From Pyrinomonadaceae bacterium (GTDB taxonomy: Bacteria; Acidobacteriota; Blastocatellia; Pyrinomonadales; Pyrinomonadaceae): a stretch of DNA of 5,171 bases. Both the position numbers and the translations under genes were made by a program. The notes beneath the pieces are model-generated. The model was given only the letters and a program-made list of their open reading frames with translations. It did not search any database and was not told the origin of the DNA. The stretch covers positions 1 to 5,171 of the forward strand of contig JAICPV010000210.1 in assembly GCA_025929655.1 (NCBI GenBank). The letters run 5' to 3'. Below are positions 1-5,115 of the stretch, piece by piece (the stretch's first letter is position 1; the number at the start of each line of letters is the position of its first letter).

Positions 1-745
1 ACCATTCGCTATACCCGTCATCAACAACGGCCCCTGCTTCGATCAATCGTTCAACGATCTCTCCATGTTGGGGGGTATACTCGTTTACAGCTGACCAGAT
101 CGCTTGCCCGAAAACAGTGCCGTCGTACATATTCTTTACCTCCATTGGCACCTCGCGCTCGATCAGAAGTTTGATCACGTCGAGCCGGCCGCTTGAAGCT
201 GCGTAATGAAATCCAGATAAGCCGGTTTTCATCCCACCATACGGATCCACACCTTTATCTAAAAGAAATGCTGCGGTCTGTGTTTGGCCGAGCATGCAAG
301 ACGCGGAAAATATTTCGTTGAGCGTTTCTTGCTCATTTTTGAAAAGGCCGTTTTCAAACCATTCGGCGACTCGGTCATGGAAGTTTTCCGGGCCGATCGC
401 TTCTTCAAGCGCGGTGAAATCGCCGCGATCCATGGCAGCAATAGCGTAACGGAATAAGAGTGGTATGTTATCCGGATCTTTAACGGCTGAGACCAGATCG
501 TTCCAACTCGTAAATCCGATCTCGTCTACTATGAAAGCCCGCGCCGATTCGATATTGAATTGGTTCGGATCAATCGCAATACCTGTTCGACTAGTGACGC
601 GTTCGGATCGATTAGCAATGTGTTGCCGAAATCCGGAGTCTGAATCGCATAACACGGCGACCGACCGTGCCAGCTCTTTAAGCCCCACAATGGTCGGCTC
701 CGCAAGCGTTTTACGCCAGAGATCTTTCAACTCATCTCGGTTCAT
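1..745 (-). CDS. Ankyrin-repeat protein B, 3' end cut off by the window edge
   Basis: The frame is open for 248 codons from an ATG at 745 to the left edge with no stop, so the C-terminus is missing. Ankyrin-like helices are visible at about residues 139-170 (ending FLLDKGVDP), 172-203 (GFHYAASSGRLDVIKLLIE) and 208-243 (IVERLIEAGAVVDD). These support a protein-binding scaffold without naming a partner. Residues 1-90 are not ankyrin repeats. They contain ESARAFIVDEIGFTSWNDL (about 66-84), which resembles the ExGFxSWxxL element that often precedes ankyrin repeats in bacterial proteins. There is no signal peptide, so it is probably cytosolic. The ATG overlaps the stop of the VOC gene as ATGA and has no Shine-Dalgarno, which points to translational coupling and co-expression with VOC and TMEM175. 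The ankyrin assignment is firm; the cellular role is unknown. Confidence 0.88.
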   Translation of the reverse strand, partial: MNRDELKDLWRKTLAEPTIVGLKELARSVAVLCDSDSGFRQHIANRSERVTSRTGIAIDPNQFNIESARAFIVDEIGFTSWNDLVSAVKDPDNIPLLFRYAIAAMDRGDFTALEEAIGPENFHDRVAEWFENGLFKNEQETLNEIFSASCMLGQTQTAAFLLDKGVDPYGGMKTGLSGFHYAASSGRLDVIKLLIEREVPMEVKNMYDGTVFGQAIWSAVNEYTPQHGEIVERLIEAGAVVDDGYSEW

Positions 746-1149
746 TGATCACTTTTTATCGGCTGCTGAAAGCAAACGCTGTAACCGTCAGGGTCGCTTA
801 GATAGAGCTGTCGCATCCCGTACGGCGCATTCTTCGGAGGCTTCAATTCGACGCCTTTCGATCGTAGATACTCATATACTACGTCGGGATCGGCACTGAA
901 ATAAAGGCAGGTGTCGCTGTGCCATTTTTGGCGATCGGCGGGCGGTTCGGGCGGCACATGACCCGGTTCGTATTGGTCGTTGAGCATCAGGTGGATGTCT
1001 TCGCGCCGCAGCAAAACCCAACTCGCGTCGTCACCGCCGCCCGAATCGGTGACGACCTCGAAACCGAGGATGCCGCGATAAAAAGCCAGCGATCGCGGCA
1101 TATTGAACACTTGTAACAGCGGAGTCAGTGACGTTACGTCAATTGTCAT
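742..1149 (-). CDS. VOC-superfamily (glyoxalase/bleomycin-resistance fold) protein
   Basis: The 135-residue product has the length and two-module layout of single-domain VOC proteins. The first beta-alpha-beta module spans about residues 7-56, with NMPRSLAFYRGILGFEVV as its helix and turn. The second spans about 79-128 and ends in the typical LYLSDPDGYSVCFQQP. VOC proteins bind a divalent metal or sequester drugs; substrates range from methylglyoxal adducts to bleomycin and fosfomycin and cannot be told apart here. The last strand usually supplies a metal-ligand Glu, but here that place is Cys126 (YSVCFQ), so classical glyoxalase I chemistry is doubtful. The ATG lies 11 nt inside the end of the TMEM175 gene and has no Shine-Dalgarno. 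The stop overlaps the start of ankyrin protein B, so all three are probably one transcript. The fold is well supported; the activity is unknown. Confidence 0.92.
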   Translation of the reverse strand: MTIDVTSLTPLLQVFNMPRSLAFYRGILGFEVVTDSGGGDDASWVLLRREDIHLMLNDQYEPGHVPPEPPADRQKWHSDTCLYFSADPDVVYEYLRSKGVELKPPKNAPYGMRQLYLSDPDGYSVCFQQPIKSDQ

Positions 1150-1720
1150 TGTCTATAACGCGTTCTATTCGCTTGTCCGGGATCAGCCACATCACTGCCA
1201 CCAAAACGTACAACACCCATGAGATGCGATGTTCAATGAATGAAAAGATGATCGCGGCTATGTAGAACACCGGCGATAACTTACCTTTAAGATCCTTGCC
1301 GACAGCCCGTTTCAGCAGCGAATAGTCACCTTGAGTGGCGATTATTCTTTGCTGAAGAACGTAATAGGCGACCGCCGCCATCAGCATGACGAACCCGTAA
1401 AGCGCGGTCGGGTTCGGAGCGAAATTATTCTCGCCCGCCCAAGCCGTAACGAATGGGAAGAGTGAAAGCCAGAACAACAAATGCAGGTTCGCCCATAGCA
1501 CGCTCGCGGAAACGTGCTCCACGGTGTGGAGCATATGGTGATGGTTGTTCCAATAGATGCCGATGTAAATGAAGCTAAGGATGTAGCTGAGCAGGACGGG
1601 AAGGAGAGGCCGCAACGCGTCGAACCCCTCGCCGTGAGGAACCTTTAGCTCCAGGACCATTATCGTGATGATGATCGCAAGGACGCCGTCGCTGAAAGCT
1701 TCGATTCTGTTTCGCCGCAT
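1139..1720 (-). CDS. TMEM175-family (DUF1211) potassium channel subunit
   Basis: This 193-residue integral membrane protein opens with RIEAFSDGVLAIIITIMVLEL. The RxxxFSD signature (R5, F9, S10, D11) on the first transmembrane helix is diagnostic of TMEM175/DUF1211. Hydrophobic segments at about 10-26, 38-58, 73-95, 107-122, 148-163 and 166-181 give the six helices of a bacterial single-repeat subunit. Characterised bacterial homologues assemble as tetramers and conduct K+ with modest selectivity through a pore lined by hydrophobic side chains of helix 1; the same role at the inner membrane is inferred here. An in-frame TAG nine nucleotides upstream makes this ATG the first possible start. It lacks a Shine-Dalgarno, but a -35/-10-like pair lies so close that the mRNA may be leaderless. 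It overlaps the VOC gene by 11 nt and appears to head the TMEM175-VOC-ankyrin unit. Confidence 0.95.
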   Translation of the reverse strand: MRRNRIEAFSDGVLAIIITIMVLELKVPHGEGFDALRPLLPVLLSYILSFIYIGIYWNNHHHMLHTVEHVSASVLWANLHLLFWLSLFPFVTAWAGENNFAPNPTALYGFVMLMAAVAYYVLQQRIIATQGDYSLLKRAVGKDLKGKLSPVFYIAAIIFSFIEHRISWVLYVLVAVMWLIPDKRIERVIDNDN

Positions 1721-1726
1721 TGAAGC

Positions 1727-1756
1727 AATCTAAGCCAGCCCGCCGACGAATGGCAA
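1727..1756 (-). promoter_or_regulatory. Candidate leaderless promoter for the TMEM175 gene
   Basis: On the minus strand TTGCCA (1756-1751, five of six matches to the sigma-70 -35 box) is followed by an 18-nt spacer and TAGATT (1732-1727, four of six matches to TATAAT). Only six bases, GCTTCA, separate this -10 box from the ATG, so initiation seven bases downstream would fall on the A of the start codon. The intergenic position and absence of a Shine-Dalgarno fit a leaderless transcript. Not tested experimentally. Confidence 0.45.
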
Positions 1757-1774
1757 GTTGCGAGAACCGTCAGG

Positions 1775-2044
1775 TCAGCGGCTGAAGCGCACCGCGGAAC
1801 GCTCTCTTGCTCGTACGGCTTCGACCTCGCGGTCGCGGGTCGGTGCGTTCGTAACCAGAGTATTGAGCATCTCCTGTGCGGCTGCTGCAACGCGTTCGAT
1901 CGCTAGCTCGAACGCTTCCTCGTTCGCCTTCGATGGTTTGTTCATTCCCGAAAGCTTTCGAACGAACTGCAGTGCAGAGGCGTTGACCTCATCGGTGGTC
2001 GCCGGCGGATCGAAATTGAAAAGCGTTTTAATGTTTCGGCACAT
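1775..2044 (-). CDS. DUF2277 family protein
   Basis: The 89-residue product begins MCRNIKTLFNFDPPAT and continues with ALQFVRKLSGMNKPSKANEEAF, the conserved core I recognise as DUF2277. The length matches the family, so it looks complete. The function of the family is not established. The protein is predicted to be mostly helical and soluble: no signal peptide or membrane segment is visible, and the C-terminal 25 residues are rich in Arg and Glu. Cys2 beside the start is part of the conserved N-terminus and could matter functionally, but that is inference. The start lies 10 nt after the stop of the exported hydrolase with no Shine-Dalgarno, suggesting co-transcription and re-initiation. A 54-nt gap separates it from TMEM175. 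Confidence 0.93.
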   Translation of the reverse strand: MCRNIKTLFNFDPPATTDEVNASALQFVRKLSGMNKPSKANEEAFELAIERVAAAAQEMLNTLVTNAPTRDREVEAVRARERSAVRFSR

Positions 2045-2054
2045 AAGTTACGAA

Positions 2055-3110
2055 TTACGGACATGGGGAGCCGAGCGAGTAAAAGCATTTCGCGCTCCAG
2101 GTAAATCGCGGGCTTGAAATGCTGTTGGTCACGGGCGACGAAAATGTTTCCAAGGGTTTCACGGCCCGTCGTCCGTTCAGACGCCAGAAGCCCATATTCG
2201 TATCGTCGCCAAGAGCGATCGGTTTGGCTGTCGTGTTTCCCGCAAATGTGTAATCCGCGAGCGCATGGATCCGCCGCCATACTCCCCAATGATCGTGAGC
2301 GTTGACGCCTCCGTCGCCGTCGTCACCCGGGTCGCCTGTGACAGGCACGCCATGTCCCGCGTAGAGGAAACACTGACGCCGGTCGGAGCGGATCACCTGC
2401 CAGCGTCTTTCGGTGAGATGCGTCAGTTTGTTCCAAACGTCGTTCTGCGAGATCAGGTGCTGGTTTGTTTGATCGTCCCAGTAGACCTGAATGATAAGCT
2501 TGGCCGTTGCCGGGATCTGTTCGTAATTGCTGCCCCACGAATACCAAGCGGCCATCACGAACATAAAGATCCCGTTGGTTCCCCAGCCTGCAGCGACGCT
2601 GCGGCGAGTCAATTCCGGCACGGCACCCGCACCATATGAATGGCCTGCAAAACCGACCCGTGTGAGATCCATCAAAAACCCATACTGCAATGCCGCGAGC
2701 TGAAAACCCGACCACATCTGTTGATAGAGCGTGGAATGGTTCTCCAGTGCGTTCGGTGAATATGGTGCGAACACGACGATATAACCATTGCTGGCGATCC
2801 GCCGCAAAAGCGCGTCGTAATAGGTGAACGAGAACCCCCCGAACCCGTGAGCGAAAAAAATGACCGGCAGATGGTTCGAGGTGGTGGCATTGCTTGGCAA
2901 ATAAACCGAAACATCAGCCGGAACGGCCGGATCGGGATGATCGATCGTCTGTCGAGCGACAGCGAACGCTCCCGGACCGCCATACTCGCCCATCAGCGGC
3001 TGCGTAATGATCTTTGAATCACCGCACGGACGAGGCTGGGATAAAACCGAAAGAGGTAAAACGATCGCGAGAAAAAGGACAAAAACCAATACAACTGCGT
3101 TTCTTGTCAT
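2055..3110 (-). CDS. Exported alpha/beta hydrolase (chlorophyllase/PAF-acetylhydrolase-like)
   Basis: This 351-residue protein begins with a Sec signal peptide: a basic TRN start, a hydrophobic stretch from about 5 to 22, and likely cleavage near VLS-Q at 24/25. The mature part is an alpha/beta hydrolase with an oxyanion-hole region HGFGG (88-92), a nucleophile elbow GHSYG (156-160, Ser158), an acid candidate at Asp212 or Asp213 after strand VIIQVYW-like, and catalytic His candidates at 253, 272 and 274. Secreted serine esterases of this shape act on ester bonds of lipids, polyesters or pigments; the substrate is unknown. An acidic loop (about 260-273) resembles an EF-hand. The ATG at 3110 is the first start after an in-frame stop; there is no Shine-Dalgarno. 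It lies 70 nt downstream of the SnoaL-like gene and 10 nt before DUF2277. The last 30 residues look atypical and could hide a small frame error. Confidence 0.88.
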   Translation of the reverse strand: MTRNAVVLVFVLFLAIVLPLSVLSQPRPCGDSKIITQPLMGEYGGPGAFAVARQTIDHPDPAVPADVSVYLPSNATTSNHLPVIFFAHGFGGFSFTYYDALLRRIASNGYIVVFAPYSPNALENHSTLYQQMWSGFQLAALQYGFLMDLTRVGFAGHSYGAGAVPELTRRSVAAGWGTNGIFMFVMAAWYSWGSNYEQIPATAKLIIQVYWDDQTNQHLISQNDVWNKLTHLTERRWQVIRSDRRQCFLYAGHGVPVTGDPGDDGDGGVNAHDHWGVWRRIHALADYTFAGNTTAKPIALGDDTNMGFWRLNGRRAVKPLETFSSPVTNSISSPRFTWSAKCFYSLGSPCP

Positions 3111-3129
3111 TTGGGTACTGCTGGGAGCA

Positions 3130-3135
3130 ATTCTA
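3130..3135 (-). promoter_or_regulatory. Weak -10-like box upstream of the exported hydrolase
   Basis: TAGAAT (five of six matches to TATAAT) lies 19 nt upstream of the ATG, in the 70-nt gap after the SnoaL-like gene. No convincing -35 hexamer is found at 16-18 nt. It may give the hydrolase its own short-leader transcript, or be chance in a readthrough region. Confidence 0.22.
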
Positions 3136-3180
3136 GGTCCGTATTGCTCATTCTCTCACTGCCGCCGTGACAAGCGCAAT

Positions 3181-3600
3181 CTAATTCCTTAAATACCATT
3201 CTCTTCGTATCAATCCGTCGGTGACTTCATAGATCACTGTCCCATAAAACTCGATCGCCCTGCCATTATCGGTGCCGGTGATCTTTTCCTTGTCGATCAC
3301 GAATTTGCCGTCGACGATGCGGTTGACGATCTCGACCTTGAGGTTCACATTCGGCTCCAGGATGCGGGAAAACTTCTTGCGGATCGCATCATGGCCTTTG
3401 AGTATGACCTCGCCACTCGGCAGAGCGTAGGCGACCGAATCGGGGCTATAGGCCTTAAGGATCCCTTCCATATTTCGAGCGTTGTACGCATCGATGAGTG
3501 ATTGCGCCACCTGCTCAGGCGTCTTCTGCATCGCCTGACCGTGGGCAAAAATACCCATGCAAAAAATCAATGCACTTGCGGCGACAGTTTTCGTTGGCAT
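3181..3600 (-). CDS. Exported SnoaL/NTF2-like (DUF4440-type) protein
   Basis: With the start at 3600 this is a 139-residue protein. A signal peptide covers about residues 1-23 (TKTVAASALIFCMGIFAHGQA), followed by an NTF2-like domain: an alpha-helix with TPEQVAQSLIDAYNARNMEGILKAY, then YSPDSVAYALPSGEVILKG, GHDAIRKKF, and the C-terminal strands ending RREWYLRN. This is the cone-shaped SnoaL/ketosteroid-isomerase-like fold, which includes enzymes and small-ligand binders; no catalytic pair can be assigned. The frame is open up to 3636, but the internal ATG at 3600 is preferred because AGGAG sits eight nucleotides before it and the signal peptide then starts at the N-terminus. It begins 11 nt after the stop of the KANL3-like hydrolase, so the two are likely co-translated. 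It is predicted to act in the periplasm or outside the cell. Confidence 0.88.
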   Translation of the reverse strand: MPTKTVAASALIFCMGIFAHGQAMQKTPEQVAQSLIDAYNARNMEGILKAYSPDSVAYALPSGEVILKGHDAIRKKFSRILEPNVNLKVEIVNRIVDGKFVIDKEKITGTDNGRAIEFYGTVIYEVTDGLIRREWYLRN

Positions 3601-3608
3601 TCTGCGAT

Positions 3609-3613
3609 CTCCT
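3609..3613 (-). promoter_or_regulatory. Shine-Dalgarno AGGAG that fixes the SnoaL-like start
   Basis: AGGAG lies eight bases before the ATG at 3600 and overlaps the TAG stop (3614-3612) of the upstream hydrolase. It is the only clear Shine-Dalgarno among the eight gene starts here, and it rules against the longer in-frame start at 3636. Confidence 0.75.
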
Positions 3614-4286
3614 ATATGTCGTTCTTCTCGATCCATTTTTTCGCGTTTCGGGCTATTTCTGCGAATATATCCTCGGTCGATGTGCGAGATTTCTTTAAAA
3701 CTTTGTATCCATGATTCGCGGTGTCGAGCAAATGGAGTGTTGCACGTTTCCCCAGCTTTTTCACTACCGGTTTAAGCAGTTCAAGATCTGCGAATTCGTC
3801 GCGTGTTCCCGTGAGGAACAGCATCGGAATTTTGATATTCGAGAGGTGTTCGGCGCGTTTTGTGTCAGGTTTGCCGGGCATATGAAGCGGAAAGGAAAAC
3901 AGGACAATTCCTTTCACATTTTCCAACGGCTCCTCGCTCTGCGCGGTCGTCGTCATTCGCCCGCCGAACGAATGCCCTCCCGCAAGCAGCGGCAGCTCCG
4001 GCGCGGTTTTATGAGCGGCCTTCACCGCATTCCTGATCGTCTCCACACAGATCGCCGTCGAATTTCTCGCCGTTCCATGTTCGGAATAAGGAAAGTTGTA
4101 ACGAAATGTCGCTATTCTTAGCTCCGCGAGCGCTTCCGCGATCGCCTGCATCGTCGCATGCCGCATATTTGTTCCAGCCCCGTGACCGAGGACGAGAAGA
4201 TGGGTCGCGTTGTCGGGCCGCACGAATAACGCCGAGACCTGACCTTTATCTGCCGTAGCAGTGAATTTGAATTCGCGAGTGTTCAC
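3612..4286 (-). CDS. KANL3/Tex30-like small alpha/beta hydrolase
   Basis: This 224-residue cytosolic protein has a compact alpha/beta-hydrolase core with no visible lid domain. It shows LVLGHGAGTNMRH (31-43, the oxyanion region of this group), FRYNFPYSE (61-69), nucleophile elbow GGHSFGGR (103-110, Ser106), LFLTGTRDEFAD with acid Asp163, and ANHGYKV with His192. This complete triad and the HGAG/FPYSE pattern match the bacterial relatives of KANL3/Tex30, whose substrates are mostly unknown; esterase or thioesterase activity is inferred. The start codon is GTG at 4286 and overlaps the TGA of ankyrin protein A as GTGA, with no Shine-Dalgarno, so translational coupling is likely. The coupled pair with an ankyrin protein upstream and an exported SnoaL-like protein downstream is the core of the first unit. 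Confidence 0.92.
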   Translation of the reverse strand: MNTREFKFTATADKGQVSALFVRPDNATHLLVLGHGAGTNMRHATMQAIAEALAELRIATFRYNFPYSEHGTARNSTAICVETIRNAVKAAHKTAPELPLLAGGHSFGGRMTTTAQSEEPLENVKGIVLFSFPLHMPGKPDTKRAEHLSNIKIPMLFLTGTRDEFADLELLKPVVKKLGKRATLHLLDTANHGYKVLKKSRTSTEDIFAEIARNAKKWIEKNDI

Positions 4287-5029
4287 TTCTGTAAATACTT
4301 GTTCGGAATATTCCCGAGTGGGGGTTCTTTCCGGCCAGCCGCCGCAAGCAATCGTTTTATGTTTGCGTAGATGTCGGCCTCGCGGCGATGCACCTGCGGC
4401 ATTAAACCCATTTGAGCGTAAGATATCGGGGTAACGTCAAAGAAGACGGTTGCCCATTCGTATCCTTTGCCCCATTCGAGCCCGTCGAGACGGATGTCAA
4501 CGCTTGCCCCGGCATCAAGCAGCATTTCCATGATCGGGGCCGAACGGTTCGCGATCGAATTTACTGTGTGAAAGATCGGGGTGTGCCCGTTGAAAACATA
4601 TTCGTTCACACCCGCCGGCGCGTTCACATCTGCGCCCAGCTCGACGAGTGTTTTCGCCGCTTCGAAATTGCTGTACTCGGCGGCCACATGAAGGAGTGTT
4701 ACATCAACCAGTGAAGTGAATGAGGATCTGAGAGAGGTGCGATATTCGAGAAACTCGGGATCGCCAGCATAAAGATCTTTGATGCCGTTCGTGTCATTTA
4801 GAAGAACGGGACGCAGCCGCTCGTCGTCCAGGACGGCGCCCCGATCGAATAGCAGTTGCAAACACTCAGGCAGCCGATCTGTTCGATGATATTCCTCAAG
4901 CAGCCAATAGATCGGCAACTTTCCGCGTACCGGAGCCGTCGCGTCGGCGCCCGAATTCAAAGCTGCGCGAATGCCCTCGACATCGTGGCCGTCGAAGGCA
5001 GATAACAGTGCTTCATTTGGATCTGGCAC
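4283..5029 (-). CDS. Ankyrin-repeat protein A
   Basis: This 248-residue soluble protein is built of ankyrin repeats. They are visible at about residues 4-33 (ALLSAFDGHDVEGIRAALNS), 37-68, 108-138 (TLLHVAAEYSNFEAAKTLVE, then LGADVN), 147-178 (GHTPIFHTV, then LLDAGASVDIRL) and 198-232. The last, containing DVTPISYAQMGLMPQVHRRE and YANIKRLL, looks like a distinctive conserved C-terminal element rather than a generic repeat. Ankyrin proteins bind other proteins, but no partner can be named. The start is GTG at 5029: an in-frame TAA lies just upstream and no ATG is available nearby. A TATAAT box ends five bases before the GTG and there is no Shine-Dalgarno, suggesting a leaderless message. The stop overlaps the start of the KANL3-like hydrolase, so it is the first gene of that unit. 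Confidence 0.92.
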   Translation of the reverse strand: MPDPNEALLSAFDGHDVEGIRAALNSGADATAPVRGKLPIYWLLEEYHRTDRLPECLQLLFDRGAVLDDERLRPVLLNDTNGIKDLYAGDPEFLEYRTSLRSSFTSLVDVTLLHVAAEYSNFEAAKTLVELGADVNAPAGVNEYVFNGHTPIFHTVNSIANRSAPIMEMLLDAGASVDIRLDGLEWGKGYEWATVFFDVTPISYAQMGLMPQVHRREADIYANIKRLLAAAGRKEPPLGNIPNKYLQK

Positions 5030-5034
5030 GATAA

Positions 5035-5040
5035 ATTATA
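5035..5040 (-). promoter_or_regulatory. TATAAT -10 box immediately before ankyrin protein A
   Basis: A perfect TATAAT on the minus strand ends five bases before the GTG start. Transcription would begin at or within the start codon, giving a leaderless or near-leaderless mRNA. No good -35 is present at the usual spacing (AGATCA at 17 nt), so an activator may be needed. Confidence 0.5.
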
Positions 5041-5070
5041 CTTTGAAATTCTTCAGTTGATCTTACTAGT

Positions 5071-5083
5071 TTCAAACTTTGAA
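5071..5083. repeat. 13-nt perfect palindrome, candidate operator
   Basis: TTCAAA-C-TTTGAA is a perfect 6+1+6 inverted repeat, centred about 48 nt upstream of the presumed transcription start of ankyrin protein A. A further TTTGAA half-site with identical flank (ACTTTGAA) lies at 5040-5047, next to the TATAAT box. The position suits an activator site. A/T-rich palindromes also arise by chance, so this is tentative. Confidence 0.35.
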
Positions 5084-5115
5084 GCTTTTGATTATAGAAT
5101 AATACACAATGCCTA

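Noticed and set aside
465..899. 144-codon plus-strand frame opposite ankyrin B and VOC
   Set aside because: It lies antisense to two well-supported genes, has no family features, and its composition is Ser/Arg-rich as expected from a complementary frame.
1721..1774. Intrinsic terminator after DUF2277
   Set aside because: No GC-rich stem followed by a T-run is visible on the minus strand; the gap instead holds a promoter-like pair.
2265..2715. Long plus- and minus-strand frames inside the exported hydrolase
   Set aside because: They overlap the strongly supported catalytic-domain frame and show no motif of their own.
3111..3180. Sigma-70 promoter with TTGTCA as -35 before the exported hydrolase
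   Set aside because: No -10 lies 16-18 nt downstream of TTGTCA, and the distance to TAGAAT is far too long.
3601..3636. Longer N-terminus (12 extra residues) for the SnoaL-like protein
   Set aside because: The extension MDREERHIGDRR lies inside the upstream hydrolase and would bury the signal peptide. The internal ATG has AGGAG at proper spacing.
3711..4121. 136-codon plus-strand frame opposite the KANL3-like hydrolase
   Set aside because: It is antisense to a gene with a complete catalytic triad, and its Arg/Cys-rich translation has no domain signal.
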